In this document: positions 7,189-14,100 of the stretch, one piece after another
How positions within the stretch are numbered: position 1 is the first letter of the stretch
Layout: each line of letters starts with the position of its first letter
Source: DATKZH01 sp964475955
GTDB lineage: Bacteria > Planctomycetota > Planctomycetia > Pirellulales > Thermoguttaceae
NCBI GenBank assembly: GCA_964475955.1
Contig: CAYYZY010000159.1
Location: 1 to 18,437 of the forward strand
DNA: 18,437 nucleotides
Reading direction: 5' to 3'
Made by a program: the position numbers and the translations under genes
The notes under the pieces: generated by a model
The model's database searches: none
Seen by the model: the letters and a program-made list of their open reading frames with translations, nothing else
What the model was told of the DNA's origin: nothing

Positions 7189-7806
7189 ATGCATTCCCCG
7201 CGACAGGGTCCCCTTCGGCGCGATCCGGCCCAGCTTCGCGGCTTCGACTTCACGCTGCACGTGCGCCGCCTCTGCGACGACCTCGTCCACCGGCTGCCGG
7301 AACTGGGACACGTCGACCTCCGCCGCGTGGCCATCGGCTTCGCCCAGACCCGCAAGGCGGTCGATCACGGGCTGTACGCGTCGCTCACTCCCATGCGGTT
7401 CGCCGGCGGCACCCGGGAGACGTTCCGCCACGGGCGCCGATGGACGGTGCAGCGGCTGGTCGACTCCTCGGGCCGGGAGATGCTCTACCTGCTGAGCTTC
7501 TACCTGCCGCGGTTTTTGAACCAGACCTTCCGCCACAAGCTGACCACGGTGATCCACGAGCTGTGGCACATCAGTCCCCGGTTCGACGGCGACCTGCGCC
7601 GGTTCGACGGCCGCTGCTACGCCCACAGCGGCTCGCAGAAGGCGTACGACGCCCAGGTCGAGCGCCTGGCCGACCGCTGGCTCGCGCTGGAGCCGCCGGC
7701 CGCCGTCTACGAGTTCCTCCGCCACGACTTCCGCGAACTCACCCGTCGCTACGGCCGCGTCTACGGCACCAAGATCCGCACGCCCAAGATGATCCCGGTG
7801 GAGTGA
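7189..7806 (+). CDS. Putative HEXXH zinc metallopeptidase-like protein
   Basis: The 205-residue protein has no signal peptide or membrane segment and starts after GGGGAG at 7178-7183. Its clearest feature is TTVIHELWHISPRF, giving an HEXXH motif at H123-E124-x-x-H127, the zinc site of gluzincin/metzincin-like peptidases. It resembles SprT-like or putative phage-type metallopeptidase families, in which a short domain carries VxHELxH. H146 in RCYAHSG is a possible third ligand, unproven. The C-terminus is basic and aromatic (RHDFRELTRRYGRVYGTKI). It lies 57 bp after rplQ on the same strand with no visible terminator, so it is probably co-transcribed with the alpha operon. The precise family is not recognised, so a function beyond metal binding is inference. 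Confidence 0.8.
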   Translation: MHSPRQGPLRRDPAQLRGFDFTLHVRRLCDDLVHRLPELGHVDLRRVAIGFAQTRKAVDHGLYASLTPMRFAGGTRETFRHGRRWTVQRLVDSSGREMLYLLSFYLPRFLNQTFRHKLTTVIHELWHISPRFDGDLRRFDGRCYAHSGSQKAYDAQVERLADRWLALEPPAAVYEFLRHDFRELTRRYGRVYGTKIRTPKMIPVE

Positions 7807-7823
7807 ACCGTCGGGGCACCGTG

Positions 7824-7852
7824 TTGACCATGAGCCGACGCCGGTTTAGGCT
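7824..7852 (+). promoter_or_regulatory. Possible promoter upstream of the TIM-barrel gene
   Basis: TTGACC at 7824-7829 matches the -35 consensus at five of six bases. TAGGCT at 7847-7852 follows after 17 bp and matches -10 at only three of six. It would read toward the gene at 8029 through the hairpin element at 7847-7937, of which the -10 forms one arm. Weak prediction. Confidence 0.3.
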
Positions 7853-7937
7853 CGTTCTGTCCAAAGCCGTCTGTAGGAAAACGGCGGTCTCCGCGTGGGT
7901 GCAAGCACCCACCCTACGGGTTTTCCGACAAAGCCTA
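7847..7937. repeat. Imperfect nested inverted-repeat element
   Basis: Three nested complementary pairs share one centre: 7847-7852 with 7932-7937 (6 bp), 7876-7882 with 7920-7926 (GGAAAAC/GTTTTCC, 7 bp), and the core 7896-7903 with 7906-7913 (GTGGGTGC/GCACCCAC, 8 bp around AA). The core followed by CCTACGGGTTTT has some resemblance to a terminator, but the T-run is short and displaced. It lies in the 222-bp gap between the HEXXH gene and the TIM-barrel gene. It may be an intergenic repeat unit that also ends ribosomal-operon transcripts. The role is inferred. Confidence 0.5.
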
Positions 7938-7973
7938 GCGCCGAAAGGAAGGAACAAGAAGCTCACCGACCCC

Positions 7974-8013
7974 GCCTCACCCCGTCACCGCGTCACCGCG
8001 TCACCTTGTCACC
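7974..8013. repeat. Five tandem 8-bp repeats
   Basis: Five consecutive 8-bp units with consensus GCGTCACC run without gaps: 7974-7981, 7982-7989, 7990-7997, 7998-8005 and 8006-8013. Two are identical, and all end TCACC. They sit 15 nt before the ATG of the next gene, where the Shine-Dalgarno sequence should be. They look like a simple-sequence expansion and may be length-variable between strains. Confidence 0.75.
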
Positions 8014-8028
8014 CCCGGAGCCCTCGCC

Positions 8029-8931
8029 ATGACTAGCCCCAGGCACCTCACGCATCTTGCGGGCCTCCTGCTACTCTGCCTCGCGGTCAACTTCGCGATG
8101 CCGGCTCAGGCGGGCGAAGAGGCCGCCGCCCCGCGAACAAACCCCTTCTTCGCCTTCTGCATGGATACGCACGACGCCCGGAAGCGAACGCTCGCCGAGC
8201 AGGCCGAGATGCTCGAGGATCTCGGCTTCGACGGCGCCGGGCACGTGGGGCTGGAGAATCTCGGCGAGCGAGTGCGCACGCTCGACGAGGCCGGGCTGAA
8301 GCTCTTCCTCTTCGGGCTGCGCTTCGACCTGGCGTCGCCCGACCAGCCGTATCCGGCCAAGGTGAAGGAGGTGCTGCCGCTGGTCAAAGGCCGCGACGCG
8401 GCCATGTACGTGACGATCGTCGGCATGAAGCCCGGCGACCCGGCCGGCGAGCCCGTAGCCGTCCCCGCCTTGCGCGAGCTGGCCGACCTGGCCGGGCAGT
8501 ACGGCGTCGACCTAGTGCTCTACCCGCACACGGGCGACTGGCTCGTGCGCGTGGACCACGCGGTGCACCTGGCCCGAAAGGTTGACCGCCCCAACGTGGG
8601 CGTGATCTTCAACCTCTGCCACTTCCTGCGCAACGAAGACCCGGCGGCGCTCCACCGCATGCTGGAGTTGGCCGGGCCGCACCTGTTCATGGTCAGCCTC
8701 AACGGGGCCGAGCCGGAGGCGAAATCGGAGCCGGGCTGGGCCAAGCTGATCCAGCCGTTGGACAAGGGGACGCTCGACGTCTACGAAATCCTCGCGACGC
8801 TCGAGCGCCTCGACTACACCGGCCCGGTCGCCCTGATGTGCTACGGCATCGGCGGTGACGCCCGCGACCACCTCGCCGGCTCGATCGCCGAGTGGCGCCG
8901 CCTTCGGGCGCGCCTGCGCCGCGCCCCGTAA
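8029..8931 (+). CDS. Exported xylose-isomerase-like TIM-barrel protein
   Basis: The 300-residue protein begins with a signal peptide (about residues 1-28: a hydrophobic LAGLLLLCLAVNFAM core and AQA before the likely cleavage site). The rest resembles the sugar phosphate isomerase/epimerase (AP endonuclease family 2) barrel: FFAFCMDTHD at strand 1, EMLEDLGFDGAGHVGLENL, QYGVDLVLYPHTG, NVGVIFNLCHFLRNEDP and HLFMVSLNGAEP. Secreted members are very common in Planctomycetota, usually near sugar oxidoreductases and DUF1080 proteins, with roles in carbohydrate turnover. Two usual metal-binding glutamates appear replaced: strand 5 reads LYPH where many members have E-x-H, and the last strand reads VALMCYG with no glutamate. 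The enzymatic function is therefore uncertain. Tandem repeats occupy the Shine-Dalgarno region. Confidence 0.8.
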   Translation: MTSPRHLTHLAGLLLLCLAVNFAMPAQAGEEAAAPRTNPFFAFCMDTHDARKRTLAEQAEMLEDLGFDGAGHVGLENLGERVRTLDEAGLKLFLFGLRFDLASPDQPYPAKVKEVLPLVKGRDAAMYVTIVGMKPGDPAGEPVAVPALRELADLAGQYGVDLVLYPHTGDWLVRVDHAVHLARKVDRPNVGVIFNLCHFLRNEDPAALHRMLELAGPHLFMVSLNGAEPEAKSEPGWAKLIQPLDKGTLDVYEILATLERLDYTGPVALMCYGIGGDARDHLAGSIAEWRRLRARLRRAP

Positions 8932-8961
8932 TCGACGGGCGCGGCGGTGAAGCATCGGGGG

Positions 8962-9960
8962 TCACAGCTTGACCTTCGCCAAGTAGATGCACGTCTTCTC
9001 TTCGTGCGACGAGTAGTAGCTCACCCAGAGCAGGCCCTCGTGGAAGACGAGGCCGGGGTAGCTGGTGTCGCCGCCGGAGGGCAGGGCGAGCCGTTCGGTG
9101 AGGGTTCCGGCCGCCGGGTCGAGCTCCGAAAGCGACGTCCTCTGCCGGGGCGTGTAGAGTCGCGTGGCGGCGATGATGCGCCCGTCAGGAAGACGGATCA
9201 TGTTGGGGCCGCCGATGCGCACGCCGAGGTCGGTCCACGTCCATTCGGTGTAGGGGGGCTTCGACTTGCCCAGGAAAGCCGCCTTGTCGCCCGTCTCGTG
9301 CCGGATGAGGCACAAGGCGGAGTCGTCTTCGAGGAAGAGGATCTTGTCTTCGCCGACGCCCTTGGCCACGTTCACTTCGTCGATGAGCGGGCGGTAGTGG
9401 AGCCCGTCGGGGCTGGTGTAGAAGCGGAGCGTGCGTTGGGTGCGGTCGCGGTCGGTGCGGTAGCCCATGCTGTAGGCGGTGCCCCGGTGCCAGTGGACCC
9501 TCCAGAGCCAGAACCCGGGATCGCCGATCACTTTGCCGTCGCTCCAGGTCTTGCCCCGGTCGTCGGACCACCAGACCATGGAGTGGTAGCGGATCGGCTC
9601 GTCGGCCCGCATGGCGGCCCCGTTGAGCAGGAAGCGGCCGTCCGGCGTTATGGAGAGCTTGGCATCGCGAAGGTCGGCATCGGGATGGGTGACCAGGGCG
9701 AGCGACTGCCACGCTTCGCCGTCTTCGGAGGTGATCACCCGCAGGGCGCCGTCGGGCGAGACGTGTTTCGTCCCTTCGCGGAACACGCAGTACCACCGGC
9801 CTTCGTGCCGCACGAGGTCGGTGAACGCGTTGTGCGGGGCCTTGTCCCAGATTCGCCGAACGTCGACGAGCGTCGGGCCGGGCTCGGCTCCGCGGGCGGC
9901 AGGGAGGAGCGAACACGTCCAAACAACCAGCGCGATCGGCGGTAGAATTCTTGCGTTCAT
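8962..9960 (-). CDS. Exported BNR/sialidase-like protein
   Basis: The minus-strand gene encodes 332 residues. The start at 9960 is chosen because GAGGAA lies 7 nt upstream and the next nine codons upstream lack a Shine-Dalgarno sequence. A signal peptide (MNARILPPIALVVWTCSLLPAARGA) directs export. The body looks like a six-bladed sialidase-type propeller with Asp-box-like repeats: SEDGEAW (78-84), SDDRGKTW (122-129) and SPDGLHY (163-169), followed by LPDGRIIAATR. Such proteins cleave or bind glycosides, and substrate specificity cannot be read here. The clear catalytic arginine triad and FRIP motif of true sialidases are not obvious, so exo-alpha-sialidase activity should not be assumed. It is convergent with the TIM-barrel gene, 30 bp apart. 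Confidence 0.8.
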   Translation of the reverse strand: MNARILPPIALVVWTCSLLPAARGAEPGPTLVDVRRIWDKAPHNAFTDLVRHEGRWYCVFREGTKHVSPDGALRVITSEDGEAWQSLALVTHPDADLRDAKLSITPDGRFLLNGAAMRADEPIRYHSMVWWSDDRGKTWSDGKVIGDPGFWLWRVHWHRGTAYSMGYRTDRDRTQRTLRFYTSPDGLHYRPLIDEVNVAKGVGEDKILFLEDDSALCLIRHETGDKAAFLGKSKPPYTEWTWTDLGVRIGGPNMIRLPDGRIIAATRLYTPRQRTSLSELDPAAGTLTERLALPSGGDTSYPGLVFHEGLLWVSYYSSHEEKTCIYLAKVKL

Positions 9961-10039
9961 GACGGTTCCTCGTGGGTTGACTCGCAAGCGGATTTCAAAG
10001 CACGACGGTAATCATGAGCGAGCGTGGCCCGCAGCTCCT

Positions 10040-10108
10040 TCACTTGCCCGCTTCCTTCGCGGCGGCCATGCCGATCCCAAGTGTCTTCCGGGCTTTCAGA
10101 TAGGGCAT
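10040..10108 (-). CDS. Candidate 22-residue small protein or leader peptide
   Basis: A short minus-strand ORF starts at ATG 10106-10108 with an excellent Shine-Dalgarno (GGAAGGAG, complement of 10115-10122, 6-nt spacer) and stops at 10040-10042. The peptide is basic and begins MPYLKARKTLGIGM, ending in KEAGK. It lies 79 nt upstream of the BNR/sialidase-like gene on the same strand, so it would be a leader ORF in that transcript. It could also be the remnant of a longer gene. No family is recognised. The support is the ribosome binding site plus in-frame start; translation is unproven. Confidence 0.4.
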   Translation of the reverse strand: MPYLKARKTLGIGMAAAKEAGK

Positions 10109-10486
10109 CGTGAACTCCTTCCGGCGCGCGTGGATCGTACCGCGTTCGGAGCAGGCCGGCTTTCGGCCCGCCTGAACGAGGTGTTCCCGACCCGACCGCC
10201 GCAGCATACCAGTTTGGCCGCCGGGAGGACGGCCAACAAGCCTTCGGGAGGAAACGCCGGGGCTCGGCGGCCGCGGATTGCCGGTCCGCTCGCTCCGGGG
10301 AGGGTGTTCAGTTCGCTTGCAGAACGCGGTATAATAGCAGTGTCAACTTGACGACGGAGTCGACGGCCTGCACGCGGGCACGGGCTTGCGGCCTCGCTCA
10401 ACCTCGTCGCCGGCGCTCGGCTCGGGCGGCCCCGCTTCGCTCCGCCGCTGAGGGTATAAGGCCTGTAAGTCGTGGAGGTGACGCCG
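10109..10486. other. 378-bp gene-free intergenic region
   Basis: This stretch separates the minus-strand leader ORF and sialidase-like gene from the plus-strand lipid operon. It holds the Shine-Dalgarno of the small ORF (10115-10122) and a 7-bp hairpin (10214-10220 with 10230-10236, TTGGCCG/CGGCCAA). It also has the promoter with TATAAT at 10330-10335 and a roughly 150-nt leader before the CFA-synthase-like gene. I see no convincing longer ORF. Confidence 0.6.
10307..10335 (+). promoter_or_regulatory. Promoter of the CFA synthase/FAD oxidoreductase operon
   Basis: A perfect -10 TATAAT at 10330-10335 is preceded, after 17 bp, by TTCAGT (10307-10312, three of six matches to -35). Transcription would start near 10342 and leave a leader of about 145 nt before the ATG at 10487. 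A perfect TATAAT is uncommon by chance in such GC-rich sequence. Confidence 0.5.
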
Positions 10487-11851
10487 ATGGCTTCTTCATC
10501 CAGCCACCAGGTCCGCCCAGCGAGTGCCGGGCGGATCGACCGGCACGAGCCGGTCGCACGTTTCCATTCCGTTTTCGAGGAAAGTCGGGACGCCGAGCCC
10601 CCGGTCGCTTCGGCGCCGCCCGCCCGGCGGGCGCTCGCCGCGGAGAAGCGGTTGCTCTGCGGGTTGCTGCGGCGGCTGGGCCGTCCGCCGATCCGCGTCG
10701 CGTTGTGGGACGGCGAGGAGATCGCCGCGGGGCCAGAGCCGCCGATCGCCCTGGTTCGGATACATGATCGCCGGACGCTCTTTCGGCTGGCGGTCGATCC
10801 CGAAATCGGCTTCGGCGACGCCTATTCCGAGGGCACAATCGAGGTGGAGGGCGACCTGCTCGAGTTCCTCGAGACCATGTTCGGCGCCCTCCACTCGTGG
10901 ACGGAACGGGGCGGATCGCTTCCCACGCGACTGGCCCGGTGGCTCGGGCCGCTGCACCGGAACACGGTCGGGCGCTCGCGCCGCAACGTGCACCACCACT
11001 ACGACATCCGCGGCGACTTCTACCGCATGTGGCTCGACGAGCAGATGGTCTACACCTGCGCCTATTTCGCCGACCCGGCGATGACGATCGAAGAGGCCCA
11101 GCGGGCCAAGATGGATTACGTCTGCCGCAAGCTGCGGCTCCGCCCCGGCGAAACGGTCGTCGAAGCCGGGTTCGGTTGGGGTGCCCTGGCCCTGCACATG
11201 GCGCGGCACTACGGCGTGCTGGTGCGGGCGTACAACCTCTCCCACGAGCAGACCCTTTTCGCCCGAGGGCGCGCGAAGGCCGAAGGCATGGACGGGCAGG
11301 TGGAGTTCATCGAGGACGACTACCGCAGCGTCTCCGGGAAGTTCGACGTCTTCGTCTCCGTGGGAATGCTCGAACACGTCGGCCGCGAGAACTATCGCCG
11401 GCTCGGGAAGGTGGTCGACCGCTGCCTCAAGCCGGACGGCCGCGGCCTGATCCATTCAATCGGACGCAACCAGCCGATGCAGTTCAAAGGGTGGACGGAG
11501 CGGTCGATCTTTCCCGGCGCCTACCCTCCCTCGCTCAAGGAGATGCTCGGCATCCTGGAGCCGTTCGGCTTCTCGGTGCTCGACGCGGAAAACCTCCGCC
11601 CCCACTACGCCAAGACGCTGGAGCACTGGCTCGCGCGCTACCGGGCAAACGAGGACCGAGTGGCCGCGATGTTCGACGAGCGGTTCGTGCGCATGTGGCG
11701 GCTCTACCTGACCGGATCGATCGCCGGCTTCACGACCGGATCGCTTCAGTTGTTCCAGGTCCTTTTCGCCCGGCCCGGCTTCGAGGGGCACCCGTGGACG
11801 CGGCAGTGGCTCTACGCCGATCGCGGAGCCGACGCGGAGGGCCCATGCTGA
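10487..11851 (+). CDS. Cyclopropane-fatty-acyl-phospholipid synthase family methyltransferase
   Basis: The 454-residue SAM-dependent enzyme acts on unsaturated acyl chains of membrane phospholipids. An N-terminal domain (about 50-150) precedes the class I methyltransferase fold. The SAM loop is VVEAGFGWGALA (224-235), and SVGMLEHVG follows (291-299). The residues that bind the catalytic bicarbonate in E. coli CFA synthase (C139, E239, H266, I268, Y317) align with C201, E296, H333, I335 and Y374, all retained. An N-terminal leader of about 50 residues is extra and low-complexity. The start is ATG 10487, 5-6 nt after GGAGGTGA (10474-10481). The in-frame GTG at 10472 would put that site inside the gene. 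The 3' end overlaps the next gene by 7 bp. It could make cyclopropane, or a methyl/methylene branch if the partner reduces the product. Confidence 0.93.
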   Translation: MASSSSHQVRPASAGRIDRHEPVARFHSVFEESRDAEPPVASAPPARRALAAEKRLLCGLLRRLGRPPIRVALWDGEEIAAGPEPPIALVRIHDRRTLFRLAVDPEIGFGDAYSEGTIEVEGDLLEFLETMFGALHSWTERGGSLPTRLARWLGPLHRNTVGRSRRNVHHHYDIRGDFYRMWLDEQMVYTCAYFADPAMTIEEAQRAKMDYVCRKLRLRPGETVVEAGFGWGALALHMARHYGVLVRAYNLSHEQTLFARGRAKAEGMDGQVEFIEDDYRSVSGKFDVFVSVGMLEHVGRENYRRLGKVVDRCLKPDGRGLIHSIGRNQPMQFKGWTERSIFPGAYPPSLKEMLGILEPFGFSVLDAENLRPHYAKTLEHWLARYRANEDRVAAMFDERFVRMWRLYLTGSIAGFTTGSLQLFQVLFARPGFEGHPWTRQWLYADRGADAEGPC

Positions 11852-12993
11852 CCTGCGACGTACTGATCGTGGGCGGCGGACCGGCCGGCTCCTCGTGCGC
11901 CTGGGCCCTGCGGCGGGCGGGCATGGACGTCGTCGTCGTCGACAAGAGCGACTTCCCGCGGGACAAGGTCTGTGCCGGCTGGATCACGCCGGCCGTGTTC
12001 GCGCAGCTCGCGATCGACCCGCTCGAATACGCGCGCGGCCGGACCTGCGAGCCGATCGCGGGGTTTCGCGTGGGGCGGATCGGGGGACGGCCGGTGCGCG
12101 TCGACTGCGACCGCCCGGTCAGCTACGGGATTCGCCGCTCGGAGTTCGATCGGTACCTGCTGGATCGCTGCGGCGCCCGCGTGAACCTGGGGAAGGCCGT
12201 CCGGAGCGTCCGGCGAGACGGCGGGACGTGGCTGGTCGACGACCGTTTCGCGGCGCCCGTGCTGGTGGCGGCCGGGGGCCACTTCTGCCCCGTCGCCCGG
12301 CGGCTGGGCGAGGTCGAGCGGCGCGCGCCGGTCGTCGCGGCCCAGGCGGTCGAGTTCGCGCTTGGCGACCGGCAGCGGGCCGCCTGCCGGGTCGAGCCCG
12401 GGGTGCCGGAGCTGTACTTCTGCCGCGACCTGGCGGGGTACGGCTGGTGCTTTCGCAAGGGTGAGTTCCTCAACGTCGGCCTCGGCCGGGAAGACCGCGA
12501 TCGGCTGCCGGAGCACGTGGCCGGTTTCTGCGACTGGCTCAAGCGCCTCGGCCGCATTCCGGTCGACGCGCCGTCGGATCTGCGCGGGCACGCCTATTAC
12601 CTCTACGGGCACTGGCCACGGCGACTGCTCGACGACGGCGTGCTGGCCGTCGGCGACGCCGCCGGCCTGGCCTACGCCGAAAGCGGGGAGGGCATCCGCC
12701 CGGCCGTGGAGTCGGGACTCATGGCCGCCCGGGTGATCGTTTCCGCGGGGGGCGATTACCGCCGCGATCGCCTTGAGCCCTACGAGGGACGAATCACCGC
12801 CCGATTCGGGCCGCGGCCTCGGCACGGGGGCCTGTCGCGCGTCATCCCGGCGTCGATTCGCCGGTTTCTGGGCGGAAGATTGCTGGCCAGCCCCGGCTTC
12901 GTTCGCCGCGTAGTGTTGGACCGCTGGTTTCTGCGCGCACACCAGCCGCCCCTGGACGGGAACCCCGGGAAGTACGCGGCTCGAGGGGCCTGA
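11845..12993 (+). CDS. FAD-dependent oxidoreductase, geranylgeranyl reductase-like
   Basis: The 382-residue protein carries an N-terminal Rossmann FAD motif LIVGGGPAGSSCAWALRRAG (7-26) with VVVVDKSDFPRDKVCAG, the FAD-contacting KxCAG segment. The family signature YGWCFRKGEFLNVGLG lies near 209-224, and VLAVGDAAGLAYAESGEGI (267-285) is the second FAD motif. These are hallmarks of the geranylgeranyl reductase group, flavoenzymes that saturate isolated C=C bonds in isoprenoid or lipid chains, often at the membrane. The ATG overlaps the end of the CFA-family gene (ATGCTGA at 11845-11851), so translation is probably coupled and the two likely act in one pathway. The C-terminal part (from about 320) is basic. 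Which double bond is reduced cannot be read from the sequence. Confidence 0.88.
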   Translation: MLTCDVLIVGGGPAGSSCAWALRRAGMDVVVVDKSDFPRDKVCAGWITPAVFAQLAIDPLEYARGRTCEPIAGFRVGRIGGRPVRVDCDRPVSYGIRRSEFDRYLLDRCGARVNLGKAVRSVRRDGGTWLVDDRFAAPVLVAAGGHFCPVARRLGEVERRAPVVAAQAVEFALGDRQRAACRVEPGVPELYFCRDLAGYGWCFRKGEFLNVGLGREDRDRLPEHVAGFCDWLKRLGRIPVDAPSDLRGHAYYLYGHWPRRLLDDGVLAVGDAAGLAYAESGEGIRPAVESGLMAARVIVSAGGDYRRDRLEPYEGRITARFGPRPRHGGLSRVIPASIRRFLGGRLLASPGFVRRVVLDRWFLRAHQPPLDGNPGKYAARGA

Positions 12994-13055
12994 ACCGACC
13001 GCACCAATCCGCGGAGCGCCGACCGGACCGGCGGGGGAATCCCTTTCGCGCAGAC

Positions 13056-13083
13056 TTGAGATCACCGGCCGTTCGATCATAAT
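13056..13083 (+). promoter_or_regulatory. Promoter upstream of the DUF1080 gene
   Basis: TTGAGA at 13056-13061 (four of six matches to -35) and CATAAT at 13078-13083 (five of six) are separated by 16 bp. Transcription would start near 13090, about 32 nt before the ATG at 13122. It lies in the 128-bp gap after the FAD oxidoreductase gene, so the DUF1080 gene is probably its own unit. Confidence 0.5.
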
Positions 13084-13121
13084 CGTAGCTGCACACCATT
13101 CCCCGTACGCTGGAGAAGATC

Positions 13122-13862
13122 ATGATCCGCTGTTTGACGCTCGCGGCTTTGGTTTCCTTCGCCCTCAACGCGGTTGCCGCCGATGGTCCGCAGATGGCTC
13201 CCCCCGAGCCGGACGACATGAAATGCCTGTTCAACGGCAAAGACCTGGCCGGCTGGGACGGCGACCCGCGCCTGTGGTCGGTCAAGGGCGGCGCGATACA
13301 CGGAGAGACCACCGCCGAGAATCCCGCCCGGGGCAACACGTTCCTCATCTGGCAAGACGGCCGGTTGAAGGACTTCGAGCTGCGCCTTTCGTTCCGCTGC
13401 ACGGCGACGAACAATTCGGGGATTCAGTACCGATCGAAGCACGTCACGGAGGGGAAGATCCGCAACCCGTGGGTCGTGCGCGGCTACCAGCACGAGATCC
13501 GCAACCAGGTCAAGCTGCCGAGCGTTGCGGGGTTCATCTACGAAGAAGGGGGCACGCGGGGCCGCATGTGCCTCGTTGGCGAGAAGGCGACGTGGGGGGA
13601 GGACGGGAAGAAGACGATCTCGGAGACGCTCATCGACCAGGAGGGCTATGAGAAGCTCTTCAGGCTCGACGACTGGAACGACGTCGTGATCGTCGCCAAA
13701 GGGCACCGCATCCGGCACTATCTGAACGGCCGGCTCATCCTCGATTGCACCGACCGCCATCCCGAGCGAGCCCGGCTCGAAGGCGTGCTCGCCTTCCAAC
13801 TCCACGCGGGCAACCCGATGTGGGCGGAGTTCAAGAACGTCCGCTTGAAAGAACTCAAGTAG
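13122..13862 (+). CDS. Exported DUF1080 (3-keto-disaccharide hydrolase-like) protein
   Basis: The 246-residue protein begins with a signal peptide (about 1-19, with AVA before the likely cleavage site). The mature part has the DUF1080 signature CLFNGKDLAGW at residues 35-45, WSVKGGAIHG, DFELRLSFRCTATNNSGIQYRS and a terminal GVLAFQLHAGNPMWAEFKNVRLKEL, the concanavalin-like fold. DUF1080 members are abundant and secreted in Planctomycetota. Some have been described as hydrolases of 3-keto-glycosides. GGAGA at 13111-13115 supports the start, and a promoter lies just upstream. Active-site residues are not assigned here, so hydrolase activity is by family only. Confidence 0.9.
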   Translation: MIRCLTLAALVSFALNAVAADGPQMAPPEPDDMKCLFNGKDLAGWDGDPRLWSVKGGAIHGETTAENPARGNTFLIWQDGRLKDFELRLSFRCTATNNSGIQYRSKHVTEGKIRNPWVVRGYQHEIRNQVKLPSVAGFIYEEGGTRGRMCLVGEKATWGEDGKKTISETLIDQEGYEKLFRLDDWNDVVIVAKGHRIRHYLNGRLILDCTDRHPERARLEGVLAFQLHAGNPMWAEFKNVRLKELK

Positions 13863-13926
13863 GGACGGGCTCGAGCCGCGAACCAGCGAGGCGACGCCCG
13901 AGGAAGGGGTGCCCGGGGGTCGGGCC

Positions 13927-14027
13927 GGAAAATGAAAATGGGGACGGGGCTCATTTTGTTCCACGCGCATGGGAAAATCCGGACAAAATGAGCCCCGTCC
14001 CCATTTTCAAGTCCGTCCCCATTTTCC
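13927..14027. repeat. Perfect 27-bp inverted repeat with extra arm copy
   Basis: Bases 13933-13959 are exactly complementary to 13983-14009 (27 bp) around a 23-nt centre (13960-13982). The arm text consists of AAAATGGGGACGGGG-type runs. A further copy of the arm end, GTCCCCATTTTCC, lies at 14015-14027. Its last seven bases (14021-14027) also pair with 13927-13933 (GGAAAAT). The composition differs from the surrounding coding DNA. A long perfect dyad in an intergenic space suggests a REPIN- or MITE-like mobile palindrome. It could also act as a bidirectional transcript end after the DUF1080 gene. The mobile origin is inference. Confidence 0.85.
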
Positions 14028-14100
14028 GTGGGGGTCGCACGCTGCCCTCGCATTTCCTCGGGCGATTTGCCATAATGATCGGTGGGCCAGTAGTGGTTTG

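Noticed and set aside
5269..7725. 818-codon minus-strand frame opposite rpoA, rplQ and the HEXXH gene
   Set aside because: It overlaps three well-supported plus-strand genes and has no recognised domain.
10897..11844. Open frame running in front of the FAD oxidoreductase (frame starting at 10897)
   Set aside because: It is an antiframe of the CFA-family gene. The real oxidoreductase begins at 11845 with the Rossmann motif.
13077..13970. Long minus-strand frame opposite the DUF1080 gene
   Set aside because: It mirrors a clear plus-strand gene with signal peptide and family motifs, and is the usual artefact of GC-rich coding DNA.
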